Positions 36,130 to 45,198 of a DNA stretch of 64,000 bases are shown here, in pieces (position 1 is the stretch's first letter; the number at the start of each line of letters is the position of its first letter). Under the pieces are notes generated by a model that had not been told where the DNA came from, ran no database searches, and worked only from the letters and a program-made list of their open reading frames with translations. A program made the position numbers and the translations under genes. This DNA comes from an uncultured Porphyromonadaceae bacterium. GTDB lineage: Bacteria > Bacteroidota > Bacteroidia > Bacteroidales > Muribaculaceae. Location: positions 1-64,000 of the forward strand of contig CALEUL010000056.1 of assembly GCA_937921035.1 (NCBI GenBank). The letters are read 5' to 3'.

Positions 36130-37775
36130 TGTTCAGAATCCTCCGGAGTCTTAGTGTCGGTAAGCGGGAATTTCGCTCCACCGCTTTCAATCTGTCGAAT
36201 AGCCTCTCCCACAACGGGATCGGAGGCGTTGATAATCTGGAAATAGCCGTCCATGCCGACAATATCCCGTGCTATCAGCGCTTTAATCTGATTAACAATC
36301 AACTTGGCCGAAATGTTTATGTAATACCACCTCGGAGCTATGCCGCCCTTGGCGTTTGCATAGTTCACAAACGATTGAAGAAGAACATTGTCGGCGGGCA
36401 GACGCTTGAGCAGGTCGTTGGCATCGGCACTTTCGTTGAGTTGCTCACGGTTAAGGTCGGCATATTCGTAGGCGAATTTGCGGAGCAGACCATTGTTGGC
36501 AACCTTGATATAGTAGCTTGTTACGCCGGAGGTATCGGAAGGTACAAAAATGTCGGGAATAATGCCGCCGCCCCCGTATACCAGGCGGCCGCCGGCGGTA
36601 CGGAAGATTTTGGTGGAGTCAACTTTCACGCTGTCGGCCGAGAATATCTCGCCACGGTCGTAGCGGTTGAAGATTTCGGTTTCGTATTCGTTGTTCTTGC
36701 CGGGAGTGTAGGTCTTTTGTATGCAGCGTCCCGAGGGTGTATAGTACCGTTCCACTGTGAGACGGAATTCGCTTGAATCGGGCAGCTCGAAAGAGCGTTG
36801 TACAAGTCCCTTGCCAAATGTCCTGCGGCCGATTATGAGGCCGCGGTCGTTGTCCTGTATGGCGCCTGCAAGTATCTCGCTGGAGCTTGCGGTGTACTCG
36901 TCGGTAAGGATAACGATTTGCTGTTCGTTGAATACGCCCGAGCCATCGGAGAACAGAATGGAATTGTCGGCCATCGAGCGGCCTTTTGTCGCTACAATCA
37001 GCTGTTTTGCCGGAAGAAATTCGTTGGCTATGAGCACGGCGGGATTCATGTAGCCGCCACCGTTGCCTCGGAGGTCTACGATAAAGCTCTTGGCACCGTC
37101 GAATTTGAGTTGTCCCAGAGCCGTTAGGAATTCAGCGTATGCGTTCTCTGAGAACTTGCCTAAACGGATGTAGCCGATGGAGTCGTTGATAATGTATGAC
37201 GCGTCGATAGGTGATACAGGTACTTCGCCCCGGACAAGGTCGAAGGTGAGCGGCTTCGCGGAATTATGGCGTTTTATGGTTACTTTTACAGGCGTGTCTT
37301 TCTCGCCGCGCAAAAGCGAGAATATTTCGTTTTCTGTGATGTTGACGCCTGCTATGTTCTTGCCGTCAACCTCTATCATCTTGTCGCCCGGTAGAATACC
37401 GGCTGCTTCGGAAGCACCGCCATTGATAACTTCGAGAATGTACAGCGTGTCGTTCACCATCTGGAACTGTATGCCAATGCCGTAGAACGAACCTTCCAGC
37501 TCGCGCTCGGCAGCGAGACGGTCTGCTGCTGAGATATAGGCGGAGTGCGGGTCGAGGTTCCGTAGCATTTCGGGCAGCGTAAGTTCTACAAGGCTGTCGA
37601 GATTTACTTCGTCGACGTAATTCTCGCCGATTATTTCAAAAATTTCACTGATTTTCTGCATTGCGCTGTTCCCTCGCGTGTTGGAGTCGAGCGCACGGCC
37701 CATCCACAGACCGACTACAAGAAAGACGGCTGCAACAATGGGGAGCCAGTAAAGATATTTGCGGTTTTGCGACAT
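36126..37775 (-). CDS. S41 family C-terminal processing peptidase with PDZ domain
   Basis: A 549-residue periplasmic serine protease. An N-terminal membrane anchor or uncleaved signal (about 7-27) leads to an S41 N-terminal region, a PDZ domain (about 95-165, GIGIQFQMVNDTLYILEVING) and the peptidase domain. The catalytic pair is visible in LTDEYTASSSEILAGAIQD (Ser) and IGRRTFGKGLVQ (Lys). A C-terminal extension of about 150 residues follows, common in Bacteroidota CTPs. It lies 14 bases after the dCMP deaminase gene. Confidence 0.93.
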   Translation of the reverse strand: MSQNRKYLYWLPIVAAVFLVVGLWMGRALDSNTRGNSAMQKISEIFEIIGENYVDEVNLDSLVELTLPEMLRNLDPHSAYISAADRLAAERELEGSFYGIGIQFQMVNDTLYILEVINGGASEAAGILPGDKMIEVDGKNIAGVNITENEIFSLLRGEKDTPVKVTIKRHNSAKPLTFDLVRGEVPVSPIDASYIINDSIGYIRLGKFSENAYAEFLTALGQLKFDGAKSFIVDLRGNGGGYMNPAVLIANEFLPAKQLIVATKGRSMADNSILFSDGSGVFNEQQIVILTDEYTASSSEILAGAIQDNDRGLIIGRRTFGKGLVQRSFELPDSSEFRLTVERYYTPSGRCIQKTYTPGKNNEYETEIFNRYDRGEIFSADSVKVDSTKIFRTAGGRLVYGGGGIIPDIFVPSDTSGVTSYYIKVANNGLLRKFAYEYADLNREQLNESADANDLLKRLPADNVLLQSFVNYANAKGGIAPRWYYINISAKLIVNQIKALIARDIVGMDGYFQIINASDPVVGEAIRQIESGGAKFPLTDTKTPEDSEQ

Positions 37776-37789
37776 TTGTAATGTTGAAA

Positions 37790-38224
37790 TTATTCAAGGT
37801 TTGATATGTGTACGCATTCAATTCCGGCGCGACGCATCAGTTCAATGCCGTCGGCAAGCCGGTAAAGGTCATTGAAAACTACGCGTCGTATGCCGGCCTG
37901 GATAATCAGTTTGGCACACTCCAGGCATGGCGACGCTGTAACATACAGAGTTGAGCCGTCGCTTGAGTTATTGCTTCGTGCCACTTTTGTTATAGCATTT
38001 GCCTCGGCGTGGAGAACGTACGGTTTTGTAACTCCGCTATCGTCCTCGCATATATTTTCAAAGCCTGCGGGAGTTCCGTTGTAGCCGTCGGAAATAATCA
38101 TTTTATCCTTTACGATTATGGCGCCGACTTTGCGGCGCTGACAGTATGAATTCTCTGCCCATATCGATGCCATGCGCAGATAGCGCTTGTCGAGTATTTC
38201 CTGTTTATCGTGGTTGTTTTCCAT
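37790..38224 (-). CDS. dCMP deaminase family protein
   Basis: Deaminates deoxycytidylate to dUMP, supplying thymidylate synthesis. The 144-residue protein has the zinc site HAEANAI (about 72-78, His and catalytic Glu) and SPCLECAKLIIQAG (about 97-110, two Cys). The motif GAIIVKDKMIISDGYNGTP is also typical of dCMP deaminase/ComEB. It follows feoAB by 19 bases and precedes the S41 peptidase by 14. Confidence 0.92.
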   Translation of the reverse strand: MENNHDKQEILDKRYLRMASIWAENSYCQRRKVGAIIVKDKMIISDGYNGTPAGFENICEDDSGVTKPYVLHAEANAITKVARSNNSSDGSTLYVTASPCLECAKLIIQAGIRRVVFNDLYRLADGIELMRRAGIECVHISNLE

Positions 38225-38243
38225 GATTTTTAAGCGTTTTTTA

Positions 38244-40781
38244 TTATTGGAAAAGGAGCATCAGTCGGTATGCGGCGAAGGCTACAATCCAGGCCACCGC
38301 CGTGTTGTAGATAATGCTGAACAAAGCATATTTCCATGAACCAGCCTCTCTGGCTATTGCTGTGATTGAAGCAAGGCAGGGACAGTACAGGAGGATAAAC
38401 ACCATGAACGCCAAAGCGCTTGCAGGTGTAAAGTCCGGATTACCTGTAATCGACGACGGTTTCTGCAGGCGTGCGCCAAGACGTGAGTCGGAAACTTCCT
38501 CGTCGTTGGTGTAAAGGACTCCTAAGGTAGAAACAACGATTTCTTTTGCGGGTACGCCGGCTAATGCGGCAACTGTGGCGCGCCATTTCTGACCAATAGG
38601 CTCCATTACCGGATTTATGGCTTTGCCAAGCATCTCCAGATAAGAGTCTGTGTCTGGATTGATACGCGAATCGTCTATGTTCTCGGTTGCGGCAATATTG
38701 GACGCCGCTTCCGGTTCGTGTATAGGGAAATAATTCAGAGCCCAAACAATTATGCTGGCAAAGAGGATTATGCCGCCCATTTTCTTGAGATACTGTTTGC
38801 CTTTCTCCCAAGTATGGCTCAGAGATACGCGCATAGATGGGATTCGATACGGCGGCAGTTCCATCACAAAAGGCGTTTCGTCCTTGTGAAAATAAAATCT
38901 GCGCAGCATTCTGGCCGTTATAATGGCAACGATGATTCCTAAGAAATACAGGCCAGCGAAAACCAGGGTTGCGTGCGAGGGGAAGAATGTTCCCACCATC
39001 AGCACGTAAATCGGTAGTCGTGCCGAACACGACATGAAGGGATTTATAAGAACCGTTATTATCCTGCTGGATTTGCTTTCTATGCTACGCGATGCTATGA
39101 TTGCAGGCACATTACATCCAAACCCCATAACCAGCGGAATGAACGATTTCCCATGCAGACCGATACGGTGCATCACCTTATCCATAATGAATGCGGCCCG
39201 CGCCATGTAGCCGGAATCTTCCATGAACGATATGCAGAAGAACAGGATAAGGATATTGGGCAGGAATACAATAACACCGCCGACACCTCCTATGATACCT
39301 TGGGCTATAAGGTCCTTCAGAATTCCGGCAGGCATCAGATTGTCTACAATGCCGCTCAGCCAGGCAACGATTCCCTCAATCCAGTCCATAGGGTATTGTC
39401 CGATTGCGAATGTGGCCCAGAAGATAAAGAACATTATAGCGAAGAAAATGGGAAATCCGAGCACGCGGTTTGTGGCGAGTCTGTCCAGCACGCGTGTTGT
39501 TCTCTTCGGATTTGTTCCCGGAGTATAAGTCTCGGCGAGCGCGCCTGCGACAAAACCGTATTTTTCAGCAGCGACGATAGAGGAGATGTCCTCGTTCCGC
39601 AGCGCTTCAATTTTACCGCGTAGCTTGTCGCGCATTATCATTATTGGGTCGTCTGCGCCTGCTCGCAGATTTTCGCGCCAGTGGGGCTGACTTGCAATCG
39701 GGCAGTTGTCGCAGTCGCTGCACTGATGCAACAGCTTGTGCAGTCGCGAGCATTTATGCTTCTTGGTGTCTGTCGCGATTGATGGCTCGTTGGCCTGTGG
39801 TATCTCGTCTTCTATCTGATGGTCGCCTTCAAGCAACTTTATAGCAAGATAGCGGGGCGAGAAATGCTTATGCATGGACGGGCTTGCCTTAATGGCGTCC
39901 ACAAGTTTGCGGATAGCCCCTTCCATATCGGCACCAAGGTTCACGTGCACATGTCGCACGGTATCGTCGCGGTTTTCGTATACGGCGATAATGGTATCGA
40001 GCAGTTCTTTTATTCCTTCGTGCGTTTTGGAAACTATCGGGACCATAGGCACGCCAATCATTTTTCCAAGATTGGTATAGTCCAGCGTAGCGCCCGATGA
40101 ACGCAGCTCGTCGTACATGTTCAGAGCTATCACCATAGAGTAGTCCATGTCGATAAGCTCGGTTGTAAGGTATAGGTTTCTCTCAAGGTTGGAGGAATCC
40201 ACAACGTTGAGTATAAGATCCGGTGTGTTTTCTTTAAGATATTGGCGTACGTATAGTTCTTCGGGAGAATAGCAGCTCAGTGAATATGTTCCGGGCAGGT
40301 CGATTAGATTGATAGTGTACTGCCCGTAGTGGAATTCACCGTCTTTGGCGCCGACTGTTACGCCGCTGTAGTTGCCGACATGTTCATTAGCTCCGGAGAG
40401 TGCATTGAACAACGAAGTTTTGCCGCAATTGGGATTGCCGATAAGAGCCACGTCGATAGTGTGCCGCCGGCGGTCGAAAGTGCGGTGCGTTTCGTGGGCC
40501 GTTGTCTCTGGAGGCGTCATAAGGATCGAAGCTCCTAGAACGGCGGCGTCGGCGTTGTCGAATTTCACTACTTCAACAAGTGCCGCTTCGGAAAGCCGCA
40601 GCGACACTTCATATCCGAGAATTCTGTATTGGATCGGGTCTTGCAGTGGGGCGTGAAGTATAACCGTAACTGTACGACCTTTTACGAAGCCCATCTCCAT
40701 TACGCGCTTGCGGAAGGCTCCGTGGCCGTGGACTTTTACAACAACGGCAGATTCTCCTGTTTTGAGTTCCGAAAGTTTCAT
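38244..40781 (-). CDS. feoB: Ferrous iron transporter, FeoA-FeoB fusion
   Basis: Inner-membrane Fe(II) uptake protein of 845 residues. Residues about 1-75 are a FeoA SH3-like domain (KLSELKTGESAVVVKV). The G domain follows with GNPNCGKTS (G1, about 115-123), DLPGTYSL (G3, 161-168) and NMYD (G4, 221-224). The membrane part has two Gate segments and about eight helices. Between G-domain and membrane part there is a Cys-rich stretch (Cys344, 354, 357, 360 in KCSRLHKLLHQCSDCDNC). The start at 40781 overlaps the nucleotidyltransferase stop by 4 bases. An upstream in-frame extension lies within that gene. Confidence 0.95.
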   Translation of the reverse strand: MKLSELKTGESAVVVKVHGHGAFRKRVMEMGFVKGRTVTVILHAPLQDPIQYRILGYEVSLRLSEAALVEVVKFDNADAAVLGASILMTPPETTAHETHRTFDRRRHTIDVALIGNPNCGKTSLFNALSGANEHVGNYSGVTVGAKDGEFHYGQYTINLIDLPGTYSLSCYSPEELYVRQYLKENTPDLILNVVDSSNLERNLYLTTELIDMDYSMVIALNMYDELRSSGATLDYTNLGKMIGVPMVPIVSKTHEGIKELLDTIIAVYENRDDTVRHVHVNLGADMEGAIRKLVDAIKASPSMHKHFSPRYLAIKLLEGDHQIEDEIPQANEPSIATDTKKHKCSRLHKLLHQCSDCDNCPIASQPHWRENLRAGADDPIMIMRDKLRGKIEALRNEDISSIVAAEKYGFVAGALAETYTPGTNPKRTTRVLDRLATNRVLGFPIFFAIMFFIFWATFAIGQYPMDWIEGIVAWLSGIVDNLMPAGILKDLIAQGIIGGVGGVIVFLPNILILFFCISFMEDSGYMARAAFIMDKVMHRIGLHGKSFIPLVMGFGCNVPAIIASRSIESKSSRIITVLINPFMSCSARLPIYVLMVGTFFPSHATLVFAGLYFLGIIVAIITARMLRRFYFHKDETPFVMELPPYRIPSMRVSLSHTWEKGKQYLKKMGGIILFASIIVWALNYFPIHEPEAASNIAATENIDDSRINPDTDSYLEMLGKAINPVMEPIGQKWRATVAALAGVPAKEIVVSTLGVLYTNDEEVSDSRLGARLQKPSSITGNPDFTPASALAFMVFILLYCPCLASITAIAREAGSWKYALFSIIYNTAVAWIVAFAAYRLMLLFQ

Positions 40782-41524
40782 GAGAGAAAAGATTGAGCGG
40801 CTTCCAGTTTTTCCGGCGTACCGATGTCGAACCACCGGAAGTCTCCGGCTGGAGTGAAACCTTTTATGCGGCAACTGCCGCACACGTCAATATAATAATC
40901 CGTAATGCTGAACGGATGCAGATTGCCGCAGTATTCGCTGATATCACGCATTGTGGTCCTGTATATTGCATGAACTCCACCGAAAGCGGCTTCGTGCAGT
41001 CCGGTTGTTATAAGGTTGGCAGGTCGTATAACGGCAGTTTTCTTATTTTCCCATCCACGCAGAATGCTGTCGCTATCGAACAGGAATTTCCTGGAACTTT
41101 CCCTTGATGGATTAACAAGAATAGCCGCCGCATTGCCCGTAAGGGCATCTGTGAGGCTATTGATAGGGAAATCTGTAAGGATATCGGCGTTATGGACAAC
41201 TACAGGTTCTTCTGCGCCGAGCGTAGCCATTATATGGCTTTCGCGGTAAATCTTTGCAATGGCGCCTCCGGTGTCCAGCAACAACGAACTTTCGTCGCTT
41301 ATTTCGATGGGCACACCATAATTATGAGATAACACAAAATCAACGATTTGCCGGGCAAAGTGATGTACGTTCACCACAATGCCGTTGGCTCCGGCCGCAA
41401 TCAGTTTGCCGATTACTAATCCTAAAGCCGGCTGCCCGCAGACGGGTGCCAGTGCTTTAGGGTGTTTATCGGTGAACGGTTTCAGCCGTGTGCCTGTACC
41501 GGCGGCAAAAACAATTGCTTTCAT
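40778..41524 (-). CDS. Sugar nucleotidyltransferase, MurU-like
   Basis: A 248-residue member of the nucleotidyltransferase family that makes NDP-sugars from sugar 1-phosphates. The N-terminus KAIVFAAGTGTRLKPFTDKHPKAL has the GxGTRL-x(n)-PK motif. Further features are VHNADILTDFP (metal Asp) and the C-terminal DFRWFDIGTPEKLEAA. The overall length and the pattern fit Pseudomonas MurU (MurNAc 1-phosphate uridylyltransferase). The direct neighbour, an AmgK-like kinase with a 4-base overlap, strengthens that reading. Other NDP-sugar specificities remain possible. An upstream in-frame extension to 41656 lies within the kinase gene and is rejected. Confidence 0.82.
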   Translation of the reverse strand: MKAIVFAAGTGTRLKPFTDKHPKALAPVCGQPALGLVIGKLIAAGANGIVVNVHHFARQIVDFVLSHNYGVPIEISDESSLLLDTGGAIAKIYRESHIMATLGAEEPVVVHNADILTDFPINSLTDALTGNAAAILVNPSRESSRKFLFDSDSILRGWENKKTAVIRPANLITTGLHEAAFGGVHAIYRTTMRDISEYCGNLHPFSITDYYIDVCGSCRIKGFTPAGDFRWFDIGTPEKLEAAQSFLS

Positions 41525-42960
41525 TCTTTTATGGGAAAAGATTGCTCTATGTTCTGTTCTCGGTGAACAAGTTCTACCTGTACTTTGAATTTGTTTGCTA
41601 TATGTTCGGCGGTATGCTGTGCGCAGTACACGCTGCGGTGCTGTCCGCCGGTGCATCCGAAGGCAATCATCAGATTTGTGAAGCCGCGTTCGATGTATCG
41701 TTCGATACTGGCGTCGGTGAGGGCATAACAGTGATCAAGGAATGTGAGAACCTCGCCGTCGGTTTCCAAAAAGCTGATAACCTGTTGGTCCAGTCCGGTG
41801 AATGGCTTGTAACGTTCGTATTTGCCCGGATTGTTGATGGCGCGGCAGTCGAAAACATAGCCGCCGCCATTGCCCGACGGGTCGTTGGGAATGCCTTTTT
41901 TATACGCAAAGCTGAGTACGCGAACTGTTAGCTTTTTCTTGTTCAGCAGTTCGGTAAACTGTTTCATGTTCACGAGGCGGTTGAGCAGTTCGTTAAGATA
42001 AGGATATTCAGCATATGGCTCTGTAAGCAGGCCACGCAGATTCTCGATCGCGTAAGGCACGCTTTGCATGAAGTGCGGTTTCTTCTCGAAATATCCTCTG
42101 AAACCGTATGCTCCAAGCACCTGAAGAGTGCGGAAAAGCACGAAATGACGCAAGTTTGCCAGAAATTCCTTCTCGCCGATGGGATAGTACTTGTTCACGG
42201 CGTGCAGATATTCCATCAGCAGGTCGTGGCGCAAGCTGTCAGGCAGGTTGGCCTTTGCCTGCCAAAGGAATGAAGCGACATCGTAGTAGAACGGACCGCG
42301 GCGTCCGCCTTGAAAGTCGATGAACCACGGTTCTCCATCGCGTATCATTACGTTGCGGCTTTGGAAATCGCGGTACATGAAGGTATCGGTGGCACTTTGC
42401 ATCAGCACCTTTGCCATCGTCTGAAAATCATCTTCCAGTTTTCCTTCTGAAAAATCGAGGCCTGTAGCTTTGAGGAAACAGTATTTGAAGTAATTGAGGT
42501 CCCACATTATGGAACGTTCGTCGAATGAATCCACAGGATAGCATACCGAGAAGTCCATACCTTTTGCGCCGGCGAACTGTATGTCGGGCAGACGGCGGAT
42601 TGTTTTGGCGAGCAATTCTTTTTCCGTTGCCGAGAACGACCGGGTCAGTCGTCCTTTTTCTATTTCCTGAAAAAGAAGCGAGTTGCCCAGATCGGTCTGT
42701 ATATACGCCATTCCATCGTCGCTGACAGCCAACACTTCGGGAACAGGAAGATCTCGTTCGCGGAAGTGTCGGGCCATATATATGAAAGCCTTGTTCTCGT
42801 CGTCGGAAGTCCCGATAACTCCAATGATACTGTCGGCGCCGTTTTCGCCAGACAAACGGAAATAGCGCCTGTTGGAACCGGAGGAGGGGAGTTCCACGAT
42901 AGTCTCGGGCCTTTTGGCCTTTACGGAAAGATATAGGTCGGAAAGGATGCTTGTATTCAT
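41521..42960 (-). CDS. Aminoglycoside phosphotransferase-fold kinase fused to RapZ C-terminal domain
   Basis: A 479-residue two-domain protein. Residues about 1-335 are a kinase of the APH/choline-kinase fold, with GSNRRYFRL near the N-terminus, the catalytic loop YRDFQSRNVM (Asp198, Asn203) and FIDFQGGRRGP (Asp215). This pattern fits AmgK, the anomeric MurNAc/GlcNAc kinase. Residues about 344-479 are a RapZ C-terminal domain with the hallmark GCTGGQHRSV (435-444). In E. coli this domain binds glucosamine 6-phosphate. The N-terminal P-loop half of RapZ is absent. It is coupled to the MurU-like gene by ATGA overlap and follows recQ by 5 bases. Confidence 0.85.
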   Translation of the reverse strand: MNTSILSDLYLSVKAKRPETIVELPSSGSNRRYFRLSGENGADSIIGVIGTSDDENKAFIYMARHFRERDLPVPEVLAVSDDGMAYIQTDLGNSLLFQEIEKGRLTRSFSATEKELLAKTIRRLPDIQFAGAKGMDFSVCYPVDSFDERSIMWDLNYFKYCFLKATGLDFSEGKLEDDFQTMAKVLMQSATDTFMYRDFQSRNVMIRDGEPWFIDFQGGRRGPFYYDVASFLWQAKANLPDSLRHDLLMEYLHAVNKYYPIGEKEFLANLRHFVLFRTLQVLGAYGFRGYFEKKPHFMQSVPYAIENLRGLLTEPYAEYPYLNELLNRLVNMKQFTELLNKKKLTVRVLSFAYKKGIPNDPSGNGGGYVFDCRAINNPGKYERYKPFTGLDQQVISFLETDGEVLTFLDHCYALTDASIERYIERGFTNLMIAFGCTGGQHRSVYCAQHTAEHIANKFKVQVELVHREQNIEQSFPIKE

Positions 42961-42965
42961 GTCGG

Positions 42966-45155
42966 TCAGTTGCCCAGTTCGGAGAGGAATTTGATTCTCA
43001 TGAGACGTATTTCTTCTTCAGAGAAGTCAGGACACAATTCTTTGTACGCCTCCTGAATGTTGTCGGAGGTGCTTGTCCGGAAGTATTCGAAAATCTCGTT
43101 CTGATCCTCGGGATCGATTATTTCGTTGAGGTAATATGTGATATTAATCCGTGTGCCGGAATTTACGATGCTTTCGATTTCGTCTAACAGGGTGTCAAAT
43201 TCAATACTGTTTGCCTCTGCTATTTCCTCAAGATTGATTTTGCGGTCGATTGCCTGGATGATTGCAATTTTGAGTTTGCTTTTGCTTGCAATGGTGAGTA
43301 CCCGCAGATCTTCGGGACGTTCTATCTCGTTTTCGTCGACATAGGTCTTTATCACCTTGATGAATTCGTCGCCGTAGCGTTTTGCTTTTCCGGCACCCAC
43401 GCCTGCAATTTTGGCCAGTTCATCCAATGTGATGGGATATGTGGTGGCCATAGCCTCTAACGACGGGTCCTGGAAAATTACATAAGGGGGAAGTTTGAGG
43501 CTAGAAGCAATCTGACGGCGCAGGGTATTGAGAATAGAGAAAAGCTCCGGATCGGCTGCGCACGACGATGCGTTCTTCGGAATCAGGTCTTCGTCGATCA
43601 TATCGTCGTTGAATTCCGAATCTTCCACAATCTTGAAAGAACGGGGTTTCTTCAGGAACTCTTTTCCGGCTTTTGTGAGACGCAGAATTCCGTAATTTTC
43701 GATTCCACGTTCTATATAACCAGCAATTATGGCCTGTTGTATGACGGTATTGATAAACTTGGGAGTTTCGCCTTCGCAGCAGCCGAAAACTTCCAGTTCG
43801 TCGTGATGATAGGAACGTACATCGTTAGACGCGCGTCCGAGCATAACGTCGACCACATGGTCGGTCTTGAATTTTTCCTTAATTGCGGCAATGGTTTCCA
43901 ACGCCGCAGACAAATCATCTTGTGCTTCCACTTTCTTTTTGGGATTAAGACAGTTGTCGCAGTTACCGCAGTTTTCGTTGTCGTACGTTTCTCCGAAATA
44001 GTGCATCAGGGTACGCCGGCGACATAGCGAGGACTCGGCATAGGCTGCTGTCTCTGCCAGCAGCTGTTTGCCTATTTCCTGCTCTGTAACAGGCTTCCCC
44101 TGCATGAATTTCTCCATTTTCTGGAGGTCTTTACGGGAGTAGAATGTAAGGCATATGCCTTCTCCGCCGTCTCGCCCGGCACGGCCAGTTTCCTGGTAGT
44201 AGCCCTCAAGCGATTTTGGCATGTCGTAGTGTATGACAAACCGGACGTCGGGCTTGTCAATGCCCATTCCGAAAGCAATGGTGGCTACAATGATATCCAC
44301 TTGCTCCAAAAGAAACGCGTCCTGGTTTGCCGAACGGGTGGCTGGATCCATGCCGGCATGGTATGGCATGGCCTTTATATTGTTGACCCTCAGAAGTTCG
44401 GAGAATTCCTCTACTTTCCGGCGGCTAAGACAATATATAATGCCGGATTTGGACGGACGTTGCTTGATGAAACGGATAATGTCTTTATCGGTATTATTTG
44501 TCTTGGGACGTATCTCGTAGTAGAGGTTAGGTCTGTTGAACGACGATTTGTAAACGACGGCGTCGGTCATGGCAAGATTCTTGATGATATCGTGCTGAAC
44601 CTTGGGCGTCGCGGTTGCGGTAAGCGCTATGACGGGACGGGTGCCGATTTCGTTGATAATGGGTCGTATCCTCCTGTATTCCGGGCGGAAGTCATGGCCC
44701 CATTCCGAGATGCAGTGAGCCTCGTCCACGGCATAAAATGATATGGGTACTGTTTTGAGGAATTCTATATTTTCCTCTTTTGTTAGAGATTCGGGCGCTA
44801 CATAGAGTAGTTTGGTGCGCCCGGCAATAATATCGGCCTTCACTTGGTCGATAGCGCTTTTGGAGAGCGAGGAATTCAGAAAGTGTGCCACACTGTCGTT
44901 TTCACTGAAATTACGCATGGCATCCACCTGATTTTTCATCAACGCTATCAGAGGGGAGATTACGATGGCTGTGCCGTCGCTGATCAGCGACGGCAGTTGG
45001 TAGCAGAGAGATTTGCCTCCTCCGGTTGGCATTATTACAAAAGTGTCGCGACCGGAAAGTAGACTAAGCATTATCGCCTTCTGGTTGCCTTTGAAAGTGT
45101 CGAAACCGAAGTGCTTTTTAAGTGCTTTTTCCAATGTTTCTGCTACGGTTGCCAT
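42966..45155 (-). CDS. recQ: ATP-dependent DNA helicase RecQ
   Basis: 3'-5' helicase of 729 residues for recombination and fork repair. Visible are the Walker A PTGGGKSLCYQLP, the DEAH box VDEAHCISEWGHDFRPEY, motif VI region ETGRAGRDGG, and the zinc-binding Cys set CRRRTLMHYF ... NCGNCDNC. An RQC winged-helix region and an HRDC domain (about 525-600) follow. About 110 extra residues at the C-terminus exceed the E. coli length (about 610) and form a helical tail, typical for Bacteroidota RecQ. It lies 43 bases after clpX. Confidence 0.96.
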   Translation of the reverse strand: MATVAETLEKALKKHFGFDTFKGNQKAIMLSLLSGRDTFVIMPTGGGKSLCYQLPSLISDGTAIVISPLIALMKNQVDAMRNFSENDSVAHFLNSSLSKSAIDQVKADIIAGRTKLLYVAPESLTKEENIEFLKTVPISFYAVDEAHCISEWGHDFRPEYRRIRPIINEIGTRPVIALTATATPKVQHDIIKNLAMTDAVVYKSSFNRPNLYYEIRPKTNNTDKDIIRFIKQRPSKSGIIYCLSRRKVEEFSELLRVNNIKAMPYHAGMDPATRSANQDAFLLEQVDIIVATIAFGMGIDKPDVRFVIHYDMPKSLEGYYQETGRAGRDGGEGICLTFYSRKDLQKMEKFMQGKPVTEQEIGKQLLAETAAYAESSLCRRRTLMHYFGETYDNENCGNCDNCLNPKKKVEAQDDLSAALETIAAIKEKFKTDHVVDVMLGRASNDVRSYHHDELEVFGCCEGETPKFINTVIQQAIIAGYIERGIENYGILRLTKAGKEFLKKPRSFKIVEDSEFNDDMIDEDLIPKNASSCAADPELFSILNTLRRQIASSLKLPPYVIFQDPSLEAMATTYPITLDELAKIAGVGAGKAKRYGDEFIKVIKTYVDENEIERPEDLRVLTIASKSKLKIAIIQAIDRKINLEEIAEANSIEFDTLLDEIESIVNSGTRINITYYLNEIIDPEDQNEIFEYFRTSTSDNIQEAYKELCPDFSEEEIRLMRIKFLSELGN

Positions 45156-45198
45156 TGGCTCTGTTTTTTTGTGAAGGAGGTTTATGTTTTTGATTTAG

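Noticed and set aside
35961..36776. 271-codon plus-strand frame opposite the cyclo-ligase and S41 peptidase genes
   Set aside because: It runs antisense to two recognised genes and has no domain.
40782..40883. N-terminal extension of FeoAB
   Set aside because: The extra codons are within the nucleotidyltransferase gene and are Arg-rich without similarity; FeoA starts at MKLSELKTG.
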